Origin: Bdellovibrionaceae bacterium UBA2316
GTDB taxonomy: Bacteria > Bdellovibrionota > Bdellovibrionia > Bdellovibrionales > Bdellovibrionaceae
Reading direction: 5' to 3'
DNA length: 64,000 nucleotides
Assembly: GCA_002345205.1 (NCBI GenBank)
Contig: DDVI01000039.1
Location: forward strand, 57,352 to 121,351
Position numbers and translations under genes: made by a program. Numbering within the stretch: the stretch's first letter is position 1; each line of letters begins with the position of its first letter. The notes below the pieces were generated by a model. It saw only the letters and a program-made list of their open reading frames with translations. It had not been told where the DNA came from and did no database searches. Positions 54,278 through 62,547 of the stretch are shown piece after piece.

Positions 54278-55126
54278 ATGCACTATCTAAAATATGTTTT
54301 TGTGTTTTCGATTCTTTGTTTAAACAGCGGCGCCGAGACACCCGCATCAAAATCGAACGATGTGATAAAAATTAAAGTCGAGGCGCCAAACAGAAAAATC
54401 CGCTACATTAAGATTTTCACTCCCCCCAAACAGGCGACCTCATTTACTTCCTTCGCGTCTGAGACAGCGAAACTCACTAATTCATTAAAACAATCGGCCT
54501 CAAAAAAAGCTGTCGCTGCACTTCCAAATGAAACGAACCAAGCCGAGCAATTGAAGGTCGTCGAACAATATGAAGACTGGACATTGAAATATTTGGGCGA
54601 GGATGATAGAGTCGAATATGATCGGTTTGCTGTCGGTATTTCAGCAACTAAAATTGGACGTCTGCTGGGAATGTATCATGCATTGAATGTCATGCCCTCT
54701 AAAAAAAAGTCCCCGGGATCAGACGGATTAAAGTCTAAAATCTTAGAAATTCTTGTTGGTAATTCAGACACGACGTTGTTTGAAATAAATCTAACGTTGG
54801 ATGAAACAGTTAAAAATCTTTCTAATACGGAACGATCATTTATGGATATAGTTGAAAAACTAGAGGTTTCTAAAAGTGATAAAATTGCTTATTTTTCGAA
54901 AGTAATTGTTCGTCCTATGGATTACAAAGAAAACACATTCCTTCCTACACAAATGAAAGGTTATCAATTGGTTACTCAAGCTATAGAAAAGCTAAGAGAA
55001 AATTATTTATATGAAGACGTTAGTGAACTATTAAAACAATTTATGGCTGCAAATAAAAACGACAAGCTTAGTAAAGACCGTGCCGAAACTTTGGTAAAAC
55101 TAAATTTTCCACAATATAAAAATTAG
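54278..55126 (+). CDS. Secreted protein, function unknown
   Basis: 282 residues with a signal peptide (HYLKYVFVFSILCLNSGAE). The rest is mainly helical with Lys/Glu/Ser-rich surfaces and no Cys in the mature part. A pattern such as KVVEQYEDWTLKYLGEDDRVEYDRFAVGISATKIGRLLGMYHALN hints at a compact helical domain. No family is recognised. It is 286 bases upstream of the peptide-signalling operon and has its own promoter, so a link is uncertain. Confidence 0.65.
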   Translation: MHYLKYVFVFSILCLNSGAETPASKSNDVIKIKVEAPNRKIRYIKIFTPPKQATSFTSFASETAKLTNSLKQSASKKAVAALPNETNQAEQLKVVEQYEDWTLKYLGEDDRVEYDRFAVGISATKIGRLLGMYHALNVMPSKKKSPGSDGLKSKILEILVGNSDTTLFEINLTLDETVKNLSNTERSFMDIVEKLEVSKSDKIAYFSKVIVRPMDYKENTFLPTQMKGYQLVTQAIEKLRENYLYEDVSELLKQFMAANKNDKLSKDRAETLVKLNFPQYKN

Positions 55127-55264
55127 GTCCTGGCTCGGTGGCGGTTAGGGCTTTCACGACTCGGTACTCCGGATCACAATCAAGCGGCCCGTGCGAATAC
55201 ATTAAGAAAATGGCATGGTGACTTTGGCTAGATTCAATACACTTCTTATAAAAAATTCACGATG

Positions 55265-55282
55265 AGTTCGCCTCTGCGAACT
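55265..55282. promoter_or_regulatory. Perfect palindrome, possible upstream activator site
   Basis: AGTTCGC-CTCT-GCGAACT is an 18-bp dyad about 90 bases upstream of the candidate sigma54 promoter, a usual distance for an NtrC-type enhancer site. Confidence 0.45.
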
Positions 55283-55304
55283 TCTAGGTCCTTCTACAGA
55301 AATG

Positions 55305-55318
55305 TCGTAATTCTACGA
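55305..55318. promoter_or_regulatory. Second palindrome upstream of the regulator gene
   Basis: TCGTA-ATTC-TACGA is a 14-bp dyad with the same 4-base centre as the palindrome 40 bases to its left. It could be a weaker or separate protein site. Confidence 0.3.
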
Positions 55319-55370
55319 TAAGATTCGATTTAAAAGTAAATTCAATGTTTTAGCTCCGGGCTTCGGATTT

Positions 55371-55386
55371 TGGCATTGTTCTCGCT
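55371..55386 (+). promoter_or_regulatory. Candidate sigma54 promoter of the peptide-signalling operon
   Basis: TGGCATTGTTCTCGCT keeps GG-N10-GC (-12 GC at 55384-55385). Transcription would begin near 55397; AGGGGG at 55402-55407 then serves the ATG at 55413. The first gene encodes a sigma54 activator, so autoregulation is plausible. The -24 box has TGGCAT rather than TGGCAC. Confidence 0.5.
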
Positions 55387-55412
55387 ATGTTATCTAACGT
55401 CAGGGGGCGTAG

Positions 55413-56825
55413 ATGAAAACACTTTTGCTTTTAGATGATGACCAAAATCACCTGGATCAGCTCAAGGATGCATTAGCTGAAGAGTATAAGGTAATCACAG
55501 CTACTGAGGCTGGATTGGCTTTTCGCCTTCTTGGGCAAGCTCGTCCTGATTTAATGATCGTTGATTTGAACATGCCCGAGGTGTCTGGCTTAGATGTCCT
55601 CAGGGCAGTAAAACAGCGAAGTAAAGACTTTCCGGTTATTATCCTCACTAGTGAAAGCGATCCGTCAGTAATCGTCAACATGATGAAATCTGGAGCCGAC
55701 GATTATGTCGTTAAGAACTCCCCAGACCTAGTCGCTAGTTTAAAATTTAGGATCTCTAATTGCTTAAAAATGTCGGCCATAAAACAAGAAACGTCAGACT
55801 TAGCAAAAGTTGCGGCGGCCAAAGAATCTTCGCATTATCAGATTCTTGGAAACTCAGTAGCCACCTTAAAACTAAAATCTGAAATCGCTAAATACAAGGG
55901 CACAAACGCGACAGTCTTGATTCAAGGTGAAGCAGGCACTGGAAAAGAGTTGATTGCTAGAACCTTTCATTTGCAAGAAGGAAATATTAAAAGGCCTTTC
56001 GTTGCGGTTAACTGCGGCGCCATTCCTGAAAATCTTATTGAAAGCACTCTCTTTGGACACAAAAAAGGCTCCTTCACTGGCGCTACGGAAAACAATCAGG
56101 GTTTGTTTTTAGCGGCAAACAAAGGCGACCTTTTCTTAGATGAAATCGGCGAACTGAGTTTATCTGCGCAGGTTCGTTTGCTTAGGGTGTTGCAGGAAAA
56201 AGTGATAACTCCAGTGGGATCAGAAAAAGAAATTGCCGTTGACGTCAGGATAATCGCAGCGACCAATCGTAATTTAGAAAAAATGGTCAACGAAGGAAAA
56301 TTTAGGGAAGACCTATTTTATCGTCTAAATAAGATCATGCTCTACACTACGCCGCTTAGAGAAAAGAAAGAAGACATTGCGGTTTTGGCTGAGGCGTTTA
56401 TAAAAAAGTATCATCCACTAGCAAAGCTTACCACCGACGCGAAAGAAAAATTAGATAACCACATTTGGCGCGGCAATATTCGCGAGCTTGATAATGTGAT
56501 TGAACGTGCCTGTATCCATACCAAAAGTGACTCGTTAACATGGATTAAGCCGGACCATTTGAGCTTGCAAAGTCAGCCGTCGCCTCCTAGTGAAGTAGGT
56601 ATTCCGAACGATCTATTTCCAAAGTCTGAGAGCGAGATTTCCGCCGATACATTTAACTTAGGAATAAACTGGGTCGAGAAAAACTATCTGAGGAGAGCAT
56701 TACAAATTTTAAACGGCGACAATAAAAAGCTAATCTCATTACTAGGAATTGGAAAAACACGATATTTTGAAATGAAGAAAAACCTTGGCCTTACAGAAAA
56801 TCAAATTTTTGAAAGGTCTATCTAG
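55413..56825 (+). CDS. NtrC-family sigma54-dependent response regulator
   Basis: 470 residues. The receiver domain has DDD (8-10), phospho-acceptor Asp 51 (IVDLNMP), Thr 79 and Lys 101. The AAA+ domain has Walker A GEAGTGKE, the sigma54-contact loop as GSFTGA (usual GAFTGA), Walker B GDLFLDEIGELS and the RxRxxAATNR region DVRIIAATNRNL. The C-terminus is a Fis-type helix-turn-helix (LISLLGIGKTRYFEMKKNLGL). It should activate sigma54 promoters on phosphorylation, probably by the kinase encoded three genes downstream. Its stop overlaps the next start by one base. Confidence 0.95.
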   Translation: MKTLLLLDDDQNHLDQLKDALAEEYKVITATEAGLAFRLLGQARPDLMIVDLNMPEVSGLDVLRAVKQRSKDFPVIILTSESDPSVIVNMMKSGADDYVVKNSPDLVASLKFRISNCLKMSAIKQETSDLAKVAAAKESSHYQILGNSVATLKLKSEIAKYKGTNATVLIQGEAGTGKELIARTFHLQEGNIKRPFVAVNCGAIPENLIESTLFGHKKGSFTGATENNQGLFLAANKGDLFLDEIGELSLSAQVRLLRVLQEKVITPVGSEKEIAVDVRIIAATNRNLEKMVNEGKFREDLFYRLNKIMLYTTPLREKKEDIAVLAEAFIKKYHPLAKLTTDAKEKLDNHIWRGNIRELDNVIERACIHTKSDSLTWIKPDHLSLQSQPSPPSEVGIPNDLFPKSESEISADTFNLGINWVEKNYLRRALQILNGDNKKLISLLGIGKTRYFEMKKNLGLTENQIFERSI

Positions 56826-58003
56826 TGTTTAATAAGGCATTTCTTTTTTATTTAGGTCAGTTTTTGTCTTCGATGGGGAGCCTTGCATTTAATCTTTGTC
56901 TCGTGGCGTTTATGCCTCAAGCGGGTTTTGATCTTGGGCAGATAAGTTTAATTCTGGGGCTACAACGTTTTATACCTGTTTTTATTCTAGGCGTGTGGGG
57001 ACATTTAGCCGATCAGTTTAGTGCTAAGAAAACAGTGGTTGTTCTTGAAGTCCTTGCCGGTATTGTATCTCTTTTACTTCTTTGGACATGGAATGAAACT
57101 CAGACGAACTACATATTATTTCTAGGCCTATGTGTCTTTCGAGCAGTGTTAGTAAATTTTCAAACCGGGAGCCGAGTTAAAATATCAAAATTATTGAGTG
57201 ACGGCAGTTATGATTCCAACGCCAAGCACGCCATTTGGCAAATGAAAGCCAGTCAGGGCGCCACGCTGTTTGCGGGGCTTATTGGTTTAGTACTTATACA
57301 GTATCTTTCACTTAAGGTAGCAATCCTTATTGATTTGGCAACGTTTCTAGTTAACGGACTGATAGTTTATTTTATGCCAGACGAAGAGAAAATAAATCAA
57401 TCAAATCAGGGAAACATTTCATGGAGTACAAAATTTAAAGAGCATTTCATTTTTAACAAACGGGCGGCGATACTTGATATAGGTCTTGCTGTTTCTGTTG
57501 GCGGTTTGATTTCATTCTTTGCTCGTGTGGCCGGAGATAGCGCCGTTTGGAATGCATTGTTTCTTACAAGCTATGGTTTATCAGTTTGGATTGCTGGGTT
57601 TATGGAGAGGTCATTCGCTAAGAAATTTAGCTCTATTCCGTTTTGGTTTGTGCTTGGCGGCTCGTTTTTACTTCTGGGTCAAATCGCGGGACCAACTGTT
57701 GAAACCCTTATTGTTATGTTTATAAAAGATATATCCTACTGGGTTATTTTGCATAGAATATCTGGGCACATTCAGGCTGACACTCCGGTTTCAGCTATCG
57801 GCGCCGTTTCAAGTGCTCGATTTGCAATCATGGTTATCATTTTGTCTGTTGGTGAAATTTTAGTAGGAGTCTGGTCAAAAATTATACCGATTGAAACAGA
57901 AACATTGCTTCGAGCAGCAGTAGCTATAAGTATTGGAATTGGATTAGTGGTGCTAAGTAGCACGAAAAAAATTGGAGTTTTAAGTGATCGCCCGGCACTT
58001 TAA
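56825..58003 (+). CDS. MFS transporter, probable exporter
   Basis: 392 residues, about 12 membrane segments. The motif between helices 2 and 3 reads GVWGHLADQFSAKKTVV, the MFS G-x-x-x-D-x-x-x-x-K/R pattern. N-terminal MGSLAFNLCLVAFMPQAGFDLGQISLILG is like those of drug and siderophore or peptide effluxers of the MFS-3 type. Start is GTG 56825 overlapping the regulator stop. Within this operon the likely job is export of the small modified peptide or its fragment. That role is inferred from context. Confidence 0.85.
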   Translation: MFNKAFLFYLGQFLSSMGSLAFNLCLVAFMPQAGFDLGQISLILGLQRFIPVFILGVWGHLADQFSAKKTVVVLEVLAGIVSLLLLWTWNETQTNYILFLGLCVFRAVLVNFQTGSRVKISKLLSDGSYDSNAKHAIWQMKASQGATLFAGLIGLVLIQYLSLKVAILIDLATFLVNGLIVYFMPDEEKINQSNQGNISWSTKFKEHFIFNKRAAILDIGLAVSVGGLISFFARVAGDSAVWNALFLTSYGLSVWIAGFMERSFAKKFSSIPFWFVLGGSFLLLGQIAGPTVETLIVMFIKDISYWVILHRISGHIQADTPVSAIGAVSSARFAIMVIILSVGEILVGVWSKIIPIETETLLRAAVAISIGIGLVVLSSTKKIGVLSDRPAL

Positions 58004-59504
58004 AATTGTCCTTTTAGGGGCGACAACCATCGCGATGTTAGCTTGTACTAAAGAGAGAAAGGAAAACATGAATTTAAATATTCATTTGCCTGATGTAAAT
58101 TTACAAATTGATCCTCAGAAAATGGAAGACGCGTTTTCTATGATGATCGCTATGCAGCTTCATCGGGGGCTATTTAGATACAATCAGAACGGAGATGTGC
58201 TTACGGATTTAGCTGAGTCTTGGCGCGAATCCGATGATCATTTAAGCTATACCGTAAAGCTTAAAAACTTAAATTTCTCTAACGGAAAGAAAATCACGGC
58301 TACTCATGTTCAAATGAGTCTAGCTCGACTATTTTATTTGGGCTCGTCGATGGCTGCCGATATCGATGTGATTTCCGGTGCTGATGAGTTTAAAAAATCC
58401 TGGGATCTAAAAAAATTCGGAGTAAAAGTAAAAAATGAATCTGAGGTTCAAATTTCATTGTCTCATCCATCGGCTCTATTTTTAAAACAACTGGCCGTTG
58501 TTGATTGTGCTATCCTGGACATAGAGGATTTTAAATCAAATCCTAATCTGTCGGTACTAGGTGGATTTAGTGGACCCTATAAACTTAAAAAAACTGAAAT
58601 TTCAAAGTACACGCTAGAGAAATGGCGCAAAGACAGCATTGATAGTGCGCGTCCTCCGCTTTTAATCTCATTTTTTGCTACGAAAGAGAGTCCTATCAGC
58701 CTAGCGATGACTGATCAGACGGATTCTTTAGACACTGACAAAGTTGATGCCGATTCGACGGTGAAACTTAAGAAAATGGGCTGGGTATCAAGCCCGACTG
58801 AGTTAACGTATGAATCATTTGTTATTCTAAATCCCAAATTTGTACCATTTGAAGTTAGACGAGAGCTTTATTACAAAATCGACCAAAAGCATCTTGTAAA
58901 AACTTTGGGAGATCAAAAGTTGATTCCAGCATTTGGTCTAATTCCAGATGGATTTTATGGGGCGATTTTCGAAAAACCAATATTGGAGCAAAACTATAAA
59001 CCCTACGACGGCAAAAAGGTTTCCTTTGTGCTGGACTATTTGGCTGGATCTGAATTTGATAAGAAACTGGCTGAGTATCTTAAAGAAAAATGGACAACCG
59101 ATAGAATCGAAGTGGTTCTGACAGAATTTTCTCGCGGCGAAAAACTCACACGAATGTTTTCAAAAACCGCCGAAGCTACGGTCAGTCGTAAAGGGACAGA
59201 TTATCCTGACGGCTATTCAGTTCTGACCTATTTTAAAGGAAAATACGAATCAAATTATTTTCATGTCGATGATTCAAAAATTGATGAGATGATTGCTAGC
59301 GCTGCCAAAGAGTTTAGTCAGGAAAAAAGATCTAGAATGTATCAAGATATACAGAAATCGATTCTCGCGCATTACACAAATATCCCGCTTTACTTTGGCA
59401 CTCCGGCTTCGGGACTGTGGAGTGATAAAGTAGAAACGATTCCAGCCCATCCACTTGGATTTCATACGATGCCTTTTGAAACGATTTTGATGAGGTCAAA
59501 TTGA
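57984..59504 (+). CDS. Oligopeptide-binding lipoprotein (SBP family 5)
   Basis: 506 residues. Lipoprotein signal with lipobox AMLAC (Cys 21). The fold is that of OppA/DppA-type binding proteins: MQLHRGLFRYNQNGDVLTDLAESWRESDDHLSYTVKLKNLNFSNGKKITATHVQMSLARL, FSGPYKLKK, VRRELYYKIDQ and PDGYSVLTYFKGKYESNYFHVDDSKIDEMI are the usual landmarks. No ABC permease or ATPase is encoded near it, so uptake is unlikely to be its role. Start GTG overlaps the MFS gene by 20 bases and its stop overlaps the kinase TTG start. A peptide receptor for the kinase is the likely job. Confidence 0.88.
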   Translation: MIARHFKIVLLGATTIAMLACTKERKENMNLNIHLPDVNLQIDPQKMEDAFSMMIAMQLHRGLFRYNQNGDVLTDLAESWRESDDHLSYTVKLKNLNFSNGKKITATHVQMSLARLFYLGSSMAADIDVISGADEFKKSWDLKKFGVKVKNESEVQISLSHPSALFLKQLAVVDCAILDIEDFKSNPNLSVLGGFSGPYKLKKTEISKYTLEKWRKDSIDSARPPLLISFFATKESPISLAMTDQTDSLDTDKVDADSTVKLKKMGWVSSPTELTYESFVILNPKFVPFEVRRELYYKIDQKHLVKTLGDQKLIPAFGLIPDGFYGAIFEKPILEQNYKPYDGKKVSFVLDYLAGSEFDKKLAEYLKEKWTTDRIEVVLTEFSRGEKLTRMFSKTAEATVSRKGTDYPDGYSVLTYFKGKYESNYFHVDDSKIDEMIASAAKEFSQEKRSRMYQDIQKSILAHYTNIPLYFGTPASGLWSDKVETIPAHPLGFHTMPFETILMRSN

Positions 59505-61270
59505 AACTATCAAAACTGATTCACCAGAAAGTAAAAACCATTCTTACACTAAGCTTAGTGGCGGCCATCGCAGGGATTGTAGTATACGCTTTAGTGTGGA
59601 GCATACACACCAAAGAACAATCAAAACAATTTATCGTTTCACATTTAAAGGAAATAATAGTTGCGCAGGTGACTAGTCAAAATACTTTCAATCTTGATGG
59701 CGAATTGAATCGAATTGTTGATACGTGGTCAAAAACCCAAGAGTTTCCCGTTCGCGCAGATCTTTTTTTAAATGAGCGACATTGGGCACATGCTGGCCCT
59801 CTGACAAAATTTGGATTTTCATCATTTGACTCATACTCAGAAGTTTTACCAAACGGTCAAGTGATGAAACTTGAAATCGAAACTGATCTCATGAGCCCAC
59901 TATATCGGTTGCTCGCCCTGATCTCAGTATTTGCAGGATTTTTAATTTTGGTATTTTTAAGCTTAAAAAAGAGTCTTTCGAAAGTAGCAAATAAAATTGC
60001 AAAACCACTTGAAAATCGAATTGAAACGCTAACTCAAGCGCAAAGTAATTTGTCCCATACAGCAAAAAATGGGCTTTTACTAGAGGACGTGAAAATTGAC
60101 GAACTTAAAAAACTTGATTCTTCGCTGGAGCGACTTTTTCAACGAATAAATGAACTTGAATCTGAAGTTTCTCAAAAAAAGTTTTTAGAAGGCCAAATAG
60201 AAATGGCAAAACAAGTCAGTCATGCCCTGAATGGCTCTCTAAGCGCACTGTCTCTTTGCCTAAATAAATCAAATGGAAACAGTGAATTGGACAAAGAAGC
60301 TCTTAAGAAAATCGTTGATCAAATCTCGTCAGTTTCAAAAAAATTAATCAAGTCAAACGCAACTGGCGAACCAAAGCAGGTTGATGAATTCGAACTAGTT
60401 CAAATTATCAACCAGATTGTAGAACAAAAACGAAATGAGCTTAGCGTGAATTTCACGACGTCTATAGAAATAGATTTTGTAAATCGTGTTGGGCCAAAAT
60501 TAGTAATGGCGGGATCAGGCACTCAGATAACCTTGGCATTGCTAAATTTAGTTACAAACTCCATTGAAGCTATTTCAGATAAAGGCCAAATACAATTAAG
60601 TCTGTCGAAGGATGAAGGAAACATTTTGATCCTTATCAAAGATTCAGGCAAAGGTATTCCTAAAGACATAATTCCTAAGTTAATGAGCGAGGGCGCCACC
60701 TTTGGAAAGACAAACGGCAGTGGCCTTGGACTTTTTCATGTTAAAAATATTTTGGATTCGCTAAACGGCAGAGTAGAAATTGTGTCAGAGGAAGGTATTG
60801 GGACGGCGATTACTTTGACGGTTCCTTTAATTCCTGAAAAACGCGTGAACATGTTAAGCCAAGGTAGCCGAATCAAATTGTTTCCAGGCCAAGAGTTAGT
60901 AATTGTAGACGACGATGAGCTTATTCATAAAACGTGGGAGCATATCCTCCAAGATGATGTTGATATGCTAAAGCTTGTTCACTTATACTCGGATACTGAA
61001 CTTGATAAATGGTTGCTAAAGAATGAAAATGACATTTTTTCATCACGTCTGTTCTTGATGGACTACGATTTAAAATCAAAATCAAATGGCCTGGACCTAA
61101 TCGACAGGCATGGTCTTAAGTTTGAGAGCTTTCTTGTCACAGGAATGTACGACGATGAGGCAGTCAAAAACCGGGCTCGCGAATTAAAAGTAAAAATAAT
61201 CCCAAAAGATGCACTTTCTGAAATCGAATTTGATTTTGAAAATCAAATGGCTTCGGAGTTCGTCCAATAA
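59501..61270 (+). CDS. Hybrid sensor histidine kinase with C-terminal receiver
   Basis: 589 residues. Two membrane helices (about 12-35 and 134-155) frame a periplasmic domain of about 100 residues. A coiled segment leads to the phospho-acceptor His 241 (KQVSHALNGSLSAL). The ATPase domain has LLNLVTNSIEAI (N box), IKDSGKGIP (G1) and SGLGLFHVKNI (G2). A receiver domain follows (IVDDDEL, acceptor Asp in LFLMDYD, VTGM, IPKD). Start is TTG 59501 overlapping the binding-protein stop as TTGA. It likely senses the peptide through the binding protein and passes phosphate to the NtrC-type regulator. Confidence 0.92.
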   Translation: MKLSKLIHQKVKTILTLSLVAAIAGIVVYALVWSIHTKEQSKQFIVSHLKEIIVAQVTSQNTFNLDGELNRIVDTWSKTQEFPVRADLFLNERHWAHAGPLTKFGFSSFDSYSEVLPNGQVMKLEIETDLMSPLYRLLALISVFAGFLILVFLSLKKSLSKVANKIAKPLENRIETLTQAQSNLSHTAKNGLLLEDVKIDELKKLDSSLERLFQRINELESEVSQKKFLEGQIEMAKQVSHALNGSLSALSLCLNKSNGNSELDKEALKKIVDQISSVSKKLIKSNATGEPKQVDEFELVQIINQIVEQKRNELSVNFTTSIEIDFVNRVGPKLVMAGSGTQITLALLNLVTNSIEAISDKGQIQLSLSKDEGNILILIKDSGKGIPKDIIPKLMSEGATFGKTNGSGLGLFHVKNILDSLNGRVEIVSEEGIGTAITLTVPLIPEKRVNMLSQGSRIKLFPGQELVIVDDDELIHKTWEHILQDDVDMLKLVHLYSDTELDKWLLKNENDIFSSRLFLMDYDLKSKSNGLDLIDRHGLKFESFLVTGMYDDEAVKNRARELKVKIIPKDALSEIEFDFENQMASEFVQ

Positions 61271-61298
61271 GGGAATTAACCCAATAAAGGGAGGGTAT

Positions 61299-61379
61299 AT
61301 GGAAATTGTTTATATCGACCTAGAAGCTTTAGAAGCGGAAGCTGAAAGTCACAATGCTGGACTCAGTTCAGCAGGATAG
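61299..61379 (+). CDS. 26-residue precursor-like peptide
   Basis: Sequence MEIVYIDLEALEAEAES then HNAGLSSAG. AAAGGGAGGG (61286-61295) gives one of the strongest ribosome sites in the window, 3 bases before the ATG. It lies 28 bases after the kinase gene and 5 bases before the dehydratase-like gene, whose own ribosome site (AGGATAGG) overlaps this stop. The first part is acidic and amphipathic, like lanthipeptide leaders; an Ala-Gly at 20-21 could be the cleavage point, leaving LSSAG. Ser 17, 23 and 24 are the only hydroxyl residues apart from Tyr 5; there is no Cys or Thr. RiPP precursor status is inferred. Confidence 0.75.
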   Translation: MEIVYIDLEALEAEAESHNAGLSSAG

Positions 61380-61384
61380 GACTC

Positions 61385-62365
61385 GTGTTTTTAGCAGATA
61401 CGCATAATTTCGGACAGCAGGTTAAAAGAGTTCAGCGAGGCACGGACGCTTTGCCTTGTTTTTATTATGATAAACCCAGATCGGTTTACTGGGAATGGTT
61501 GTTCTTTGGACAAACAAGTCCGCTTAAAAATATTTTTGAAATCAAAGCGCGCGATCCTTATAAAGCGCTTTCACACTATTTGTTTAATCTCGATATTGAA
61601 ATACTTGGAAAATGGCGAGGTAGATCAAAAGAAGTAGTTGAATGGCCTGGGGATGTTACTAACGAACATTTTTATGCATTTGGCGTACTCATCGCCTACA
61701 GTTATATTTTTGGAATCAGAGACTTGCATAAGCAGAACTTGATTAAAACGGAAAGTCATTTTCAAGTCGTCGATGCGGAAGTCGTGTTTACCCGGCTGAT
61801 TTTGCCAAGTGAGACACTGCTTTTGCCATTTAAACATATTGGGTACGAACTGGCTGGTATTGGTGTTTTTGCAAATAACAAAACAGCGCACACTCTTGAA
61901 CAGAAGCAGGAAATGGTAAATGGATATTTGGATTTGTTTAGTATCGTGGTGGGCAAGAAAAAAGAAATCGATAACGTTTTTGAGAATCTGGATTTGAAAG
62001 ACCACCCCGTTCGAGTCATTGTTAGAAACACATCAGAATATAAAAGTTCGTTAGTCAACCCTCCGGATAATATTCTTGATTCTGAAAAAATTCAACTTAG
62101 TCGGGGTGATGTTCCTTTTTATTTTAAATTTGTTGGGAGTGATAACTTGTATTGGCTCGCGGGGGATGTTGTTGAATCGACATGTTATCCGTATTTGGAC
62201 TTCAAAAAAGATATTGATCGTCACGCTTATTTTTTTCGTCAGGGTTGGTGTGAGGCTATAGTTTCGGAAAAAATGCTAGCCACTGGTTATTTGTATTTGA
62301 ATAAACTGTTTGAAATTTCTACCGAAAACAAAATTTCAATCGGTAGATTTTCTTATTTTCGATAG
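61385..62365 (+). CDS. Minimal LanM-type dehydratase (kinase-like) domain, no cyclase
   Basis: 326 residues from GTG 61385. By recall, it follows the LanM dehydratase (DUF4135) from the phosphate-loop region on: LADTHNFGQQV (D-x-H-x-x-G-x-x-V), YYDKPRSVYWEW with Lys 30, FGVLIAYSYIFGIRDLHKQN with Asp 113, His 115 and Asn 118, VVDAEVVF with Asp 130 and Glu 132, VRVIVRNTSEY with Arg 210 and Thr 216 (spacing as in CylM Arg506/Thr512, the elimination pair), then SRGDVPFYF. Standard LanM proteins have about 1000 residues with a LanC cyclase; here the N-terminal part and the cyclase are missing. It should phosphorylate Ser in the adjacent peptide and may eliminate phosphate to dehydroalanine. Confidence 0.8.
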   Translation: MFLADTHNFGQQVKRVQRGTDALPCFYYDKPRSVYWEWLFFGQTSPLKNIFEIKARDPYKALSHYLFNLDIEILGKWRGRSKEVVEWPGDVTNEHFYAFGVLIAYSYIFGIRDLHKQNLIKTESHFQVVDAEVVFTRLILPSETLLLPFKHIGYELAGIGVFANNKTAHTLEQKQEMVNGYLDLFSIVVGKKKEIDNVFENLDLKDHPVRVIVRNTSEYKSSLVNPPDNILDSEKIQLSRGDVPFYFKFVGSDNLYWLAGDVVESTCYPYLDFKKDIDRHAYFFRQGWCEAIVSEKMLATGYLYLNKLFEISTENKISIGRFSYFR

Positions 62366-62547
62366 CTGATCAGTTTGTTGAAATTTTTGGTAATCTAAAT
62401 TAGCTTACTCACAATTCTAAATAGTCTGTTTTGTTGATCGGGAAAGTAGGGTAGATTTGGCGGCCTTGTTTCTCACCTGCCAGGTCTTTCCGTGCTTAGT
62501 TAATTTCAAGTGATCTATGCTAAATGTTTTTCTCCAGACGAAATTTT

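Noticed and set aside
61625..62005. 126-codon minus-strand ORF opposite the dehydratase gene
   Set aside because: Antisense to a frame with a full set of LanM motifs; Phe/Ile-rich shadow composition.
61299..62365. A conventional lanthipeptide synthetase and substrate
   Set aside because: The peptide has no Cys or Thr and the enzyme has no cyclase domain, so lanthionine rings are not supported.
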